From Bifiguratus adelaidae (lineage: Eukaryota; Mucoromycota; Endogonomycetes; Endogonales), in contig MVBO01000133.1 in the NCBI GenBank assembly GCA_002261195.1, forward strand, positions 1 through 39,881: a DNA stretch of 39,881 nucleotides, in the 5' to 3' direction. Made by a program: the position numbers and the translations under genes. The stretch's first letter is position 1; each line of letters begins with the position of its first letter. The notes below the pieces were generated by a model. It saw only the letters and a list, made by a program, of their open reading frames with translations. It did no database searches and had not been told where the DNA came from. Positions 9,452-20,639 of this stretch are shown in pieces.

Positions 9452-10937
9452 TTACCCAATGGCTACAGTCATACTTTTTACCTCCACATCATTGCCAGCT
9501 TCGAGTGCTAATCTTGCAGGGACTGGATTTGGGCTGGAGCTTGATGCACCGGTGGAACATATATGGTGAATAGAGCATAAAAAGTCAATTACACCCGAGT
9601 CAGATTCGACAAAACCAGTGAATCCCCATTCCTTCTTCAAAATGTCCGTCATTGCATGCTGATTGACCGCACATGGGATACGTCATAGGCACTATAAGAG
9701 GCCATGGAAGTTGTGAGTGACACGAGCGCGCAAACATGAATCAACCAATACCCGAATTCTTCTTACCTGTAACAAGTCATGACGGATAGCGCTCCACCAT
9801 CAACGATAGCTCTTTTGAAGGCGGCAAATAAAGTGATCGCAAATCTCGCTCTCCACCAGCGACCTAGAGCGTATCCCTTAGGTTGATCCTCGTTCAGTAA
9901 CGGCGCAGACTTACTGGAGCAGTGTTTATCCCACCTTCAGGCCTATGATGAACGATTTCAATGAGTACCTTGTGCGCATGATGCGATCAATCTACGATCC
10001 AAATGCAACAAAGTGTTTCACCATGGATGCCACACGATATTGGGCCGTATCGGCCGTATTTTGGGCGCTTGCCGGACTGTAAACCAGTTACATAGGCACG
10101 GCCCATCTCGCCTGATACACTTTTCATCAGTCTGCAATGCATCCCACGCTTCGCGTGCAAACTTACCGGTCAAGAATGGATCCTCGCCATAGTTCTCTTC
10201 CACACTGCCCCATCTCAATTCCCTGCTTAGCTCGAGCACAGGAGCTGCTCGGAATCATAGACGCGAGTCAATTTACGAAGGTTCAGCGATAAGTTTGCTT
10301 ACCAAAAATGTTGTTGACACCCATGCTGACCGCTTCAGTTCCAATGACACCAGAAACCTGGCTGAGCAATTCCGGATTGAAAGAACAAGCCATACCAACT
10401 GGTGTCATAAAATTGGTGCTGTTCTCATCCAAATAACCATGGATGCCTTCAGATAGCATGAGAGCTGGAATCCCAAGGCGAGTATGATGCAGGAGATAAT
10501 CTTGAGTCTCGTTGATGGCAATGGCCAATGCATACCGTGGAATCAAGGTGGCTGCGAAAGTCGCCCCAGCATAAGTGACCGAGCCTCCCTCCAAAGACCT
10601 CCATACGTACCGAAAATGGCGCCTGATGATGGAGGTACCACAGTCTGCAAAGCTGTCTGATTTACGACATAATTGCTGTCCACGTAATTTGCAACGTTGC
10701 CTTGCATCAATTGTGCTTGTTTCTCTTCCAAGGTCATTCGGCTCAACAAGTCCTCCACACGAGCCTCAATCGAGGCATGCGGTGATTTGTAAATGGCGTT
10801 TGACCTTCACAGATGCAAATCGTCAGTTGAAAGTCTGCAAGTCGCAAACCTACGTACGGTGGCTTTTGAGTGGTTGAAGGTCCTGCCAGAGCGAGCGTGG
10901 CCAGGAGCGTCACCCTGATTGCACAGTGAAGCTTCAT
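9452..10937 (-). pseudogene. Glycoside hydrolase family 3 (beta-glucosidase type), truncated and frameshifted
   Basis: ATG at 10937 starts a signal peptide (MKLHCAIRVTLLATLALAG). GH3 N-terminal domain segments follow in order: SRMTLEEKQAQLMQG, LGIPALMLSEGIHGYLDE, AVSMGVNNIF, ELRWGSVEENYGEDPFLTG, VKHFVAFGS, GINTAPV, DGGALSVMTCYS, ILKKEWGFTGFVESDSG (nucleophile Asp in the ESD part) and RLALEAGNDVEV. Several canonical introns are recognisable, for example GTAAGC after NNIF. Frame changes occur around 10000 (after VKHFVAFGS) and around 9680 (a base missing in the exon that reads AYD). The second GH3 domain and any fibronectin-like domain are absent. A secreted enzyme releasing terminal beta-glucosyl units is the ancestral role; this copy cannot be functional. 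Confidence 0.8.
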
Positions 10938-12233
10938 GATGGATGCCTAATGTGCGAGCATTTCTCCTAGACGAAGGCCCGAATTCATTTATAATCAACA
11001 ACCCTGCCGAAGTGCGATCTGATATTGCATCCGACCATAAATGGACAGAAGTATATTCCCATTTGGAGGAAGCAAGACATACGGAGAAATTACCTTGTAC
11101 GCAAGACAGCACCACATTTGGGAAAATGTTCATAGTGGGACTCGATCAACGGGTACTAGGATCTTCGCTGCTTGTAGAGAGGATCGCAGACAGAACGACA
11201 TCAACTAGGTTGCTCGAGATGGATTCAGCCAAAATGCTTTTGTTTGGTAATCGCGAGCTTAGGCCAATTTGGTCTTGACGGTATTGTTCGTGTACAACAC
11301 ATCTGATAGACAGAGTGACTCGCGCCAGGAGGACCGTAAGGTAAGCTGAGATGGTGACCCGGAAACAGTAAAATGTCCCCGCTTTTTCTGACCCCTAAGT
11401 TTGGCTAGCGCGATGGACCGCAGTTACACCAAATCCGTCCGCTCCGGCGTACTTGTCCTCCGCCAGAGTGATGAGCGTGTAACTCGCGAAAAGTTCCCAC
11501 CGTAAAGGAACGGTACCCGCGACTCTGAATATTGGTTGGTCCAGCTCGCTTAACAAGAGTGGATGACAAACCAGTGCCATTGAACGGTGTGGCACGTTTA
11601 TCTGCATTGAATTTTGGTGAGCACAAGAGCACTTACGCTTTTGCTGTGATTGATGATGTTTGACTTCGACACATCACCTCCACGAGGCGCCTTGAAACAA
11701 CAGCCGAACCACAACATATAAACGCTTAGTGAGCAAATTTAGTTCAGGGGTCCCTCCAAATGAGGCTATAATAATCCGTTTTCTCCGAAATTGTTATCTT
11801 TTTTTTTTTTCTTCTTCAACTCAGCTTTTCAAGGACAACTATGTCAGACTAGAGGTAAAGGAACATGATATGAAACGCCTTATAGCTCATTTGTAAATTG
11901 AGTATTTCATGTAATGTATATGGACGGTTAAATGTTTTTTTATCAATGATGTAGGGGTGCAACCGGAGGGACGTCTCACGTCACTATATCTGCCCTGCAG
12001 GGACCTACCTTTTCTGTACTTCCTTTTCCACATTAGGTAGTCCTGATAGGGGGGTTATCACCCACGAGCCCACATGCCAAATTCGACAACCAAGTCGTAC
12101 AGATAGGAACCAGTCAACATTGGACAACTCGCGCTGATTGGTAACCGAGAAAAAACCCCATCTCACTCCACGTCGATATATTGAGTTTTCTTCCCCACTT
12201 TTCCTTTCTTCACGCTTTCATCACGTATACAAC
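10938..12233. other. Spacer between GH3 relic and MFS gene
   Basis: A frame at 10943-11278 (+) has no recognisable domain. On the minus strand at 11395-11632 two overlapping frames look faintly protein-like (RWELFASYTLITLAEDKYAG), but I cannot name a family. A pyrimidine-rich run (TTTTTTTTTTTTCTTCTTC) lies at about 11801. The last 50 bases before the MFS start hold a TATATT box near 12175. Confidence 0.3.
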
Positions 12234-13982
12234 ATGTCATCTGAAAAAGCTCAAGATATTCAAACGCAATCGCCATCCGAGAAGGCAGAGGAGGTGATAT
12301 CAGAGTCTGGAAGCAGCAATGACCATAAAGAGGTTTCTGGCGTCGATTTACATAGAGTAGGAACGATAACAAGCGAACTCGAGAACGCCGATGAAGCTGA
12401 ACAATGGCTATCGACACATCCAAGAGCCAAGGAACTCAAATTAGAAGGCCAGGCGATCCTCGACGACCCGGTCGAGCTCAAGAAGCTCATTAGCAAAATT
12501 GACTGGCAGATCACACCACTCCTCTTTGGAGTATACTTCCTCCAGTTCCTCGACAAAACGACCCTGCAATATACGGCTGTTATGGGTCTCCGAACGGATA
12601 CACATCTCGTTGGACAGGACTACTCCAACTTGTCCATGTTGTTCTATATCGGTAAGTACATATTCTTGCACTGGTTTGAGATTTTCAAGCTGACGATGCG
12701 AAAAGGTTTTCTGGCCGCTGAATTCCCTACACAATACATTGCTCAACACATTTCACGCCTCGGTATGTACCTTGGAGTCAACATCATTTGCTGGGGCATT
12801 GTCCTCGCTTGCCACGCCGCATGCTCCACATACGCCGGTCTCGCGGTCTGCCGAACGCTCCTTGGGGTCTTTGAGAGCTGCGTCGCTCCGATTCTCGTTT
12901 TGATCATCGCCATGTGGTACAAGAAGGAAGAACAAGGTCGTCGTGTATCTTGGTTCTATGTATGCAATGCTCTCTCGTTCATGTTTGGTGGAGCGGTCGC
13001 GTATGGAGTCAGTTTCGCACAGGCCGCTATTGCGACGTGGAGAATCTTCTTTTTGGCAATTGGAGTGGCCACCGTCATCGTTGGTGTAGTGGTGTGCATG
13101 TTGTTGCCCGATTCACCCGTCAAGGCGAGGCGATTCACGGATGCTCAAAAGGTCGCTGTTTTGTTGAGAATAAAGAGCAACCAGAGTGGTACTCAAAACG
13201 CCAAACTCAAGATGTCCCAGGTAAATTCCCATATAATCCATATTTCGATGCACAACGGCTAATGAGATTACCAGATCAAAGAGACATTCCAAGACCTTCG
13301 CGTATGGCTTATCCTCATTTGCACGATGTTGAGCTCCATCCCTAACGGAGGTATCGCCAACTTTTCATCCATTCTCCTGACGACATTCGGATATACATCT
13401 CAACAATCACTCATTTTGAACGTTCCGGGTGGAGCGATCTTTGCCGTTTGCATCTTGGTCACGGGCTGGCTCTCTGACAAGTACAACGACAGATCATTGA
13501 TCATGTTCGTTCCGATTATCCCGACGATATTGAGCGCCGCACTCATGATTGGATTCGATCCCAATGGCACTCCAACAAACAAAACCGCTCTTCTCGCTGC
13601 TTCTTTCATGAGTCAAACGTTCGGCGCAGCGTTCATGATGCTGCTCGCATGGAATGCATCCAATATCGCCGGACACTCCAAAAAAGTCACAACAAACGCA
13701 CTCACACTCATCGCCTTCGCTGTCGGAAATATTCTCGGCACACAGACGTTCCAAGCGACCCAAGCTCCGGGTTACATATCAGGCAAGATCAGCATCCTTT
13801 CTACGCTCGCAGGCCTATGCCTTATGGTAGTTGTGCTGCGCTTATACAACGATTACTTAAATCGCCAGAACGCGAAAAAGTTACAAGGAATGAGTGAGGC
13901 GGAAAAATCCGAGCTAATGGACCGTATGGCCTTTGCCGACGAGACCGACAGGAAAAATCCGTTCTTTATATACACCCATTAG
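12234..13982 (+). CDS. MFS transporter, anion:cation symporter family (allantoate permease-like)
   Basis: Three exons (12234-12651, 12706-13220, 13275-13982) join in frame to 546 aa, ending in TAG. Both introns are 54 nt with GTAAGT or GTAAAT donors. The start is the ATG in AACATGTCATC at 12234; the frame is open further upstream, but that part is 5' UTR-like. A 100-residue acidic N-terminal tail is followed by 12 probable membrane spans. Family marks are LQFLDKTTLQYTAVMGLRTD in TM1-loop, AEFPTQYIAQ, VCRTLLGVFESCVAPILVL and WRIFFLAIGVATVIVGVVVC. The tail KNPFFIYTH resembles the NxxFRY ending of Dal5-like permeases. These carriers import allantoate, ureidosuccinate, dipeptides, nicotinate or other organic anions with protons. 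The substrate here is not predictable. The gene is intact while both neighbours are relics. Confidence 0.92.
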
Positions 13983-14682
13983 AATCTATAGATCTAAAAT
14001 TTTGTTATACTATTGTATTCGTGTACTGTATTAGTTTTCTTGATCTTTATCTCTATACATAACGTCCGAGTTTTATAGGTGTTTGTTTACATAAGGCTTC
14101 GAGTTTGCGAGACACGCCTGGTTGATTGTCTCGCGAGGCGACTTTAATGCTGCCGACGAGTCGATATCATAATGCACTTGGAGGGGCTACTATTGAAGGC
14201 ACTCGTATATTCGCACAGAACCATCAACTACAGGAATACTACTGGCATAAGAAGATGCCAGTTACAGGTAATTACTAAGAGCTGAATAATACATGTCCTG
14301 TTTTCCTAAAATTCCACAGAGATCTTGATGCCGATATAAAGGGAGCAAAGCTAAGATTTGGCGTAGCCTAAACATTCCTTGATATCGCGCCGCCAAATCA
14401 ATGTTGTTGGGCCCGAATAATTTAGTGACTTCCGTCGAAGGACTGATGCATTCTATCAAAATTATGATCCATTTTGTTAATGTTGAGTGACAGAGGGTGC
14501 ATCAGAGGTAGATTCATATGATAGACATGTGAAAGGTGACACGACACGTGTCGGGATTGACGTACGTGTGCCTTTGACAGAAAATAAACACTCAAGATTT
14601 GTCTCCATTTTCACCATCACCGACCCACCATCTTTTCTAAACTTTCTGTTTTTCACCTCACCTGTATTAGAAAGAATTCATT
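13983..14682. other. Intergenic, AT-rich
   Basis: This contains the 3' UTR of the MFS gene and the upstream region of the dehydrogenase relic. I saw no RNA gene or repeat. An AAAATAAACA TATA-like stretch lies near 14581. Confidence 0.4.
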
Positions 14683-14995
14683 ATGGTCTCATCAAACCTA
14701 TGGGAATCGTTCACAGAGGCCCGACCAAGGCAAGCCTAAACGGACAGCCGGCGACATGCCTGACATGGCTGGCAGAGTCGTCATCGTCACCGGAGGTTAG
14801 CTCACCGCTAAAGATTTACGTTGCGCATGATACTAATGTCCTCACGTTATAGCGAACACAGGAATTGGCAAGGAAACGGCGCTGTGCTTGACCGTGAAAC
14901 CTCGCCGCCCGCGACGAGGAGAAAGCCAAAGCTGCCATCGCTGATATCGAGACAAGAACAAGGGCTCGTACTCATTTTATTCAGCAATAAGCGAA
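14683..14995 (+). pseudogene. Short-chain dehydrogenase/reductase, N-terminal relic
   Basis: The ATG at 14683 reads MVSSNLWESFTEARP. A shifted frame then gives ASLNGQPAT, and another gives MPDMAGRVVIVTGG at 14756. A 57-nt intron (14796-14852, TACTAAT branch, TATAG acceptor) is followed by NTGIGKETA, completing the TGxxxGIG NAD(P)-binding motif of SDRs of the retinol-dehydrogenase-like class. About 30 bases are then missing before ARDEEKAKAAIADIET, and the rest of the domain (YxxxK active site) is gone. Two small frameshifts, one deletion and a truncation make this a dead copy. Confidence 0.75.
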
Positions 14996-15127
14996 CAAGG
15001 TCTCGTTAGGCATACCCAGTCGTAGGGATAAAGTCAGGGCTTCTTCCCTTAGCACTATCTTTAATCGGCGCAATATCGAATGGATTATTAGGATAGTATT
15101 GTCACGACGCGAGATCTATTGTACGCA

Positions 15128-17747
15128 TTATTTACACGCCTCCCCATATAATTTGATCCTTTCTGGGTATCGAGAGCCAGGCAGAGTGAGCTGAACAGCA
15201 GAAAAATCCTCTTCACACACCACAAAGACGACATTTTCGCCTGGAAGACCGTCCGGGATAGGTAATCCATATCGTCGGATATCCACAACCGCCCATTCGT
15301 TCGAATGGTCTACGATTTTTTGGTACCTAGAGGAGAATCTGGCCTTGTGCTCCTTGAAACGATCACCGTCTCGAAGAATTTCAATACCCCATTTCTTGTT
15401 TCCACCAATCCAAAAGTCGATATAACCTGTTGCCCCAAAAACTTTACTGACATTGGGTGAAATTATGTCGTCCGGGGGAAGAAGTTGCTTGGCAGCTCGA
15501 TAGAACTCCATCTGCCATGTACTTTCAAGCAGGTAACCGTACTTGCCTCGACCTTTAGTCTGCTGCAATACATGACAGCTCATCGCTTGGAAGACATTCT
15601 TGAGAAAGGCATGAAAAGTCTCCGGCCAATGGGTAGCTGGTACCGTGTATCCGAAACGAAGTTGAAGATAGACATTACGAAGGAGCGGAGCCGAGAAATC
15701 TAAAGTGAAATCTGCGTTTTCCGTGAGGATGAAAACCCTGCTCAGATGTTTCATGACTTCGGTACGATTCGCAATTTGTACTCGTCCAGGATTCCGAAAG
15801 ACTTCGTCGCAAAGTTGTTTTTCTTCCTCGCTTAAGCGATCAAGTGATTGATTTGCCCTGGCATGCTTGTAAAGAACAACAACTGTCAGCAGCGGACACC
15901 AAAATGGAACGCCCTATCTGCTGATACTCACATCTTGGATGGAACCATGAAAGATGCTTCCGGTGAGATAGTCATGAATGCTTGTGAATGTGATGATGTT
16001 GTTGCTTGTTATACTCGCTCGGCTAAAATTGCGAAAATGTCGGTATATTCTGTTGAAAATGAACGTGACCAAGCCTGGATGACCAAGGGTCAGGTCCCAA
16101 ACCTGGTCGCTCAGGTCCGGTAGATCTTTTGCCACAAGCGCGCGGATGAGGTGGCCCTGAAACGTCATCTGAACATATTGGTCATACTCCTCTCTGGTGT
16201 ACCGTAGCTCTTGGAAGGCCCAAGTCTCTGAAACTCGAATATGGGAGATGACCGCGTCGCTTTGTTTGTCGTGCGCTGCACCGTACCCGTACGTGGAGAA
16301 GAGAGCAATCTTCGGTCGACGGAACTGTTGCGCAAGCTTGACTTTGTTCCAAAGAGCTTGGCCGCCGTGATAGGAATTATCTAGTGTTCCATCCGGCGAA
16401 TAAAGATACTAATAAGGTGCAAGCCAAAGTTAAAATGCGTCATACAACTCAGTTCAAGAAATCTGCCTGTGCCTCGTCGATGATGAGTAATGTGTTGATA
16501 TAATCACATTCTCGTATGAACTCCTCCCAGGAAAGTCCGCCCATTAAGTATTCAAATTCCTCCGTGAAGATCCAATCTGGGTTCGATGTACGGAACCAAA
16601 GGGTAGAGATTCTAATGACACGAAGTTTTCCGTTGTACACTGTAACCTGTTCTCGGAGAGCCTTGCGTTCTAGTAGTTGTGCAAAAGAAGTCTTTCCGCC
16701 CATCGGGGGACATCGTATAAGGACGACTGTCGCTTTGCCTAGGGTATCATAAAGTTGGTCTACTTTGGCGCGACGATCAATGAAACTCCGTTCATTTTTA
16801 ATCTGGATGCCTTCTAGTTCATCAAACCCGTTGCTAGTGTCTTGCTCGTCTTTGATGGTTCCACCCTCGCCGCCTATATTATATCATATTAGCACTTTGG
16901 CCAGTCCGAACCACACACTACTTTCGTACCAAGCCTGGGTGTCCAATCGAGCAGGCGTTTAATCCTTTCTGCATAAGTCATATCAGATTCTCCTTGGAGT
17001 TGCTCCGGTACGTCTGTCGAAGGCAAAAAGAAAATTGGTTAGAATTTTCACCTTGCAGTGCTGTACCGCGTAAGCCTACCTCGTTCGCGGGCTTTTCGTT
17101 GACGTTCCCTTTCTTGAGATCTTGAAGGAGTAATCGTTATGACATTATCAGAGGTGAGGCCTTGCGAAAATTACATTGTTTCAGTGGCTTGCATTCTTGC
17201 GGTACGATGTGCTACCGAAGCTCTCAACATACCTTCGCTTTCGGGAAGGTCAGCTGAAATGTCCATCTTCCCATCTCCTCGTTGTAGATGCTCGGAATAA
17301 TGGAGTACTTGACGTACCACATAGTGAGTGACATTGCCAGATTCCCGATATATTGAGCAACTTACATGCATCCGTACAGTCAACGATCAAGTGAATGGCA
17401 GCTTTGTCGGGCTGCTTAGTGAAGTAGTGAGAAAGAAGACCCAGGTCACCTAGCGACGAAGTCTTCCACTCGCTCTTTGCAATCCTCCTTCCACTTTTGA
17501 TCTCCTGTGGAAGTGCATTGCCTTCGCTTGGTGATAGACTTGCTTTGTATACGTCTAACTTGTCGAGACGGATGTCTTCGAAAGGTACATTACATTGGGT
17601 ACATTTCTGCTGGACAGCTTCCCTGATGTCCCAAGTGTTGGCAGTTGAGGAAAGGGTAATTTTGAAGGCTTTTGTAGCATCCTTGTAAGCTGTTTCACTG
17701 TTCAATAGGACAAAATTCAGCTCCAAACGGTACTCGTCGACCTCCAT
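15128..17747 (-). CDS. Crinkler (CRN) effector: header - P-loop NTPase - PD-(D/E)XK-like nuclease
   Basis: Seven exons join without a break to 729 aa: 17747-17366, 17253-17233, 17160-17080, 17013-16930, 16873-16467, 16408-15932, 15865-15128. Residues 1-127 are the ubiquitin-like CRN header (DEYRLELNFVLLN to HLIVDCTDA). Residues 128-225 are a charged linker. The NTPase has Walker A RCPPMGGKTS (243-252) and Walker B TLLIIDEAQ (ending at 325). The C-terminal domain has WQMEF (E604), GYIDFWIGG (D634) and WGIEILRDG (E646), then KEHKARF, the core of the REase-type nuclease found in CRN and related effectors. There is no signal peptide, as usual for fungal CRNs. The intron after Walker B (16466..16409, 58 nt) starts with GC instead of GT. 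Family knowledge suggests host-nucleus targeting and DNA damage or cell death; in free-living fungi the role is unknown. Confidence 0.9.
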
Positions 17748-17803
17748 ATGGCGTCGAAGTAATGGAGTGGGAGATAGCCCTGAAGTGCTGGAAAAGGAGC
17801 ACT

Positions 17804-17832
17804 CAAATACGGAAATACCGTTTTAGGAAACG
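17804..17832 (-). promoter_or_regulatory. Conserved block upstream of the intact CRN
   Basis: Nearly identical to 1107-1136 and at a similar distance (about 57-85 bases) from the start codon. It is a candidate shared promoter or 5' UTR element. Confidence 0.45.
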
Positions 17833-18117
17833 TCGGTTTTGATTCCTGGTTGGTTCATCCTTTGTTACTTGGCTGGTGCCCAAGAGCCATGGCGGCGATT
17901 GGCTTCATTATCAGTAAAATTAAGCCGTTTGTGTTCCAGATATGATAGGTCCCAGCCAAGCCATCACAAGAAGTATAAGGGTTCAAAAAAAAAATGGAAC
18001 CAGCCCTCGAAAATGCGGCGCTTTATCGTTTCTTCTTTCGTGGTGTTGACTTCTATGCTCTTCACCTTCTTATGTCGTCTTTTTTGAAAAGGCTATTAAG
18101 TTCTAATCTTTAACGAC

Positions 18118-18268
18118 CAATTCAATTTCGTGCATCATTATTTGCCTTTTGCTAACAAGAGGACGGTGACGAAATGGCTTCGCAGATAAATTCTCCCGCA
18201 TCATTGTCACTTTCGCTTAACTTGCCCCAGCAAGACCTCTTTAACATTTTGGATTGGTCCCGCGTGAA
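18118..18268 (-). pseudogene. Stray 3' tail of a CRN gene of the right-edge type
   Basis: About 150 bases match 38738-38890, which cover the last codons and 3' UTR of the right-edge CRN. Shared strings include CCAATTCAATTTCGTGCA and CACTTTCGCTTAACTTG (GC for AC in the other copy). The last codons are frameshifted here, so the KRKR ending is lost. Similarity ends abruptly near 18268. Only the tail is present. Confidence 0.75.
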
Positions 18269-18405
18269 GACCGTTATTTTGCTCTCTTTGCTAGTTTGAT
18301 CTTCCGGAATTGCAATACTCTGGAGGCTCTCTAATTGCAATTCGTTAGTCCGGCGGATCTTGCACGATCTTGATGAAGTGTTGGTATGTCCCGGTTCAAA
18401 CTTTG

Positions 18406-18609
18406 TCAAAAGGTATGTGTTTGAAGGGAACGGAGCCGTTCGTACGACCGCTGGTGTTGGGCATGATTAGGTTCCTTGTGGTACCTGGGTGGTTTTATCA
18501 CACTCCAGGTTCTCGCGTACACTGAGAAGTACCAAAACGCAAATGCGCCGATCAGTATTAGCCCAATAAGGCTCCATTTTACCGCAAATTGGTAATGTAA
18601 ATGAGACAC
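18406..18609 (-). pseudogene. Possible single-span membrane protein, C-terminal fragment
   Basis: A 67-codon frame has one strong hydrophobic stretch (WSLIGLILIGAFAFWYFSVY) followed by a basic tail. In the preceding frame another hydrophobic run (YVVITFLIIVEVVCLIYITN) overlaps it, suggesting a frameshifted gene. No family is recognised, and chance cannot be ruled out. Confidence 0.25.
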
Positions 18610-18869
18610 ACAACCTCAACGATTATTAAAAAAGTGATCACAACGTACACGAGCTGTATGCCATTCTGTTACTATAGTCGCCGTGCAGATGTAACTTTAG
18701 GTGTAGATGTGCGTATTGACACAAAGGTCGGACCAGTGTGCTGCGATGATCAGAGTGATTCCTTAGCTGACCTTCAATATCTCTGAAAGCATCTCTTTGA
18801 TGGCCCGGGTTGTAAATAAAGAAAACTGTCGGATTCCTCGCATAACTTAGTAGATACGACGGTGGCATG

Positions 18870-19531
18870 GAGTCATGCTTGTGTTATCACAAGTCAAGCC
18901 CACGACATTTGCCATGACACGATCGTCAATAATCCTGCTGCACAGAAAAGCACGTCAAGGTGTCTTCCTTGAACTTTTACGGCAATTAGGTCAAGTATTG
19001 TGGATTTTCGCCAGTTAACGTACCCAAGGTTGCCAAAATTTTGTAGAATATGGATAAACAATAGCTTCATTTGTCTGTCTCAAAATGGAATCAACGCGAT
19101 CCGCAAAAACGGCTCATGAGAGATCCAATAACGGGAGTAATGGTGCTCAAAGCTGGTTTAGCCGTAGTTTCGGATTAAAGCCAAGATTTTGTTCATTGTT
19201 GCTCTTACTTAGTTTTCCTTCTGTAATCCCCAAGGTCTATTCGCACGATCGTTCTGTTTTGATTCACCTTTTCACAGCAGCGCATAAACATATGGTGCCG
19301 AGGCTGAAAAGTGGTAGTACTGACGCGATGGCAACCTAGCTCAGTAACCTTTCCCTGCTAAATCCTGAATTTGTGCCTTGCTAGACAGTACTCGCAAGTA
19401 ACTTACGACGTAACCGGAACGTATGGCTTGAAAAAATATAAAATGGGAACAAAATTTCCACTGTAAGTGTATTACTATCAATATGAGCGCAGCAACCAGC
19501 GATGGCAGCACTCTCTCTACTGTTAAAGCAA
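18870..19531. other. Spacer, nothing supported
   Basis: A frame at 19085-19339 (+) contains one Leu-rich stretch but no recognisable domain. An in-frame stop at about 19530 precedes the decarboxylase similarity. Confidence 0.3.
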
Positions 19532-20475
19532 ATTTCAGCAGTGGTACGAGCAAGCGTCCAAACAAGAGCTGGGGTACGAAACAGTGGATCGAGATACAGG
19601 TCAAATCCATCGTGAACGTATGACCTCAGGCAAGAGGGCAAAATTATCACTTATGTACAACTCTTTCATGGACAATATCGACGAGACTGGTATGACAAGA
19701 CAGCTCTTACATGATGAAAATATCCATGAAGGAAGACAGGAGGCGGATTCGAAGAGCAAAGATCAAATCAAGTCATTTGTGGATTTTCACGACATCAAAA
19801 TGAATGAATTCCAGGGAGATATCGATAGCTTCCGATCCTATAACGACTTTTTCATTCGAAAATTGAAGCATGGAGCTCGACCCATTGCAGCAAAACATGA
19901 TCCGACGGTCGGTTCGTGGTATTCGACAATGTCGGGGTATCAAGAAAGTTGTGGATCAAGGGCAGATATTTTAGCATTGGAAAGCTTCTGGATGATGAGG
20001 AGAAGGCAAAGCTATGCGCAAACGGTGCGGTCGCGTCATTCCGGTTAGCACCTCAAGATTATCATCGCTACCATTCTCCTGTACGAGGAAAAGTCGACTG
20101 GCTTAAAGAGATAGACGGAACATATTATGGTGTGGACCCTACCGTCAGGAATTCTGCATTGGATGAGCTTTGCATGAATGCAAGGACGGCGCTATGCATT
20201 AAATCCGACGAGTTCGGTTGAGTGCTCTTTGTAGCTATAGGTGCACAAGATGTTGGTACGGTAAAATTATCGGACGAGGTCAAGCAGCCGGCCACGTAAT
20301 AGAAAATGGGGATGAGATTGGTTTATTCGAGTTTGGAGGCAGTAACGTCATTGTCGTGTTTGAGCATGGCGCTATACAATGGGAAGACAATTTGCTAGGC
20401 TACAGTCACAAACAACTCGAGGTTAATGTGCTTGTGGGCCAGCGAATCGGTCGAGCGACAAAGAAAACGAGCTAA
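19532..20475 (+). pseudogene. Phosphatidylserine decarboxylase, broken in at least three places
   Basis: Segments in three frames make up a fungal PSD: FQQWYEQASKQELGYETVDR, then SFVDFHDIKMNEF and YNDFFIRKLKHGARPIA (frame 3). Frame 2 from about 19914 gives VVFDNVGVSRKLWIKGRYF, YHRYHSPVRGKVDWL and ALCIKSDEFG. Frame 1 from about 20265 gives GDEIGLFEFGGSNVIVVFEH and VGQRIGRATKK. Defects are a shift with a small deletion near 19905, an in-frame TGA at 20218-20220 and a shift near 20265-20285. The autocleavage motif is GGSN where GGST is usual; the Ser that would become the pyruvoyl group is kept. The intact enzyme makes phosphatidylethanolamine from phosphatidylserine; this copy is dead. Confidence 0.85.
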
Positions 20476-20502
20476 TTCGGTGCTGATCTGGAAGAGGGGA
20501 TG

Positions 20503-20637
20503 CTATTTCGAGGTAAATTGGGAAGGTTTGATTTGTCGAGCCCATTTGTTATCGCTGACATTGCTCACGTTGGTATGCGTGTAGTGGCTCGTGGAACGGA
20601 TTGAATCGATCAGGTCATGCGCTGCGTCTTGTAACAT
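20503..20637 (-). other. Possible small coding exon
   Basis: 45 codons from ATG 20637 read MLQDAAHDLIDSIRSTSHYT and on to a TAG. The composition looks protein-like, but no family is recognised and no partner exon was found. Confidence 0.2.
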
Positions 20638-20639
20638 TT

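Noticed and set aside
10943..11278. 111-codon plus-strand frame beside the GH3 start
   Set aside because: No domain, no intron signals; it lies in the divergent upstream region of the GH3 relic.
13494..13763. Cys-rich minus-strand frame
   Set aside because: Shadow of the MFS transporter; the Cys content follows from the codons on the other strand.
15848..16123. Plus-strand frame of 91 codons
   Set aside because: It is antisense to the CRN exon and intron region and is explained by it.
17250..17365. Reading straight on from the CRN header into KLLNISGIWQCHSLCG
   Set aside because: A GTAAGT donor sits at the header end, and splicing to 17253 gives a continuous frame through six more exons.
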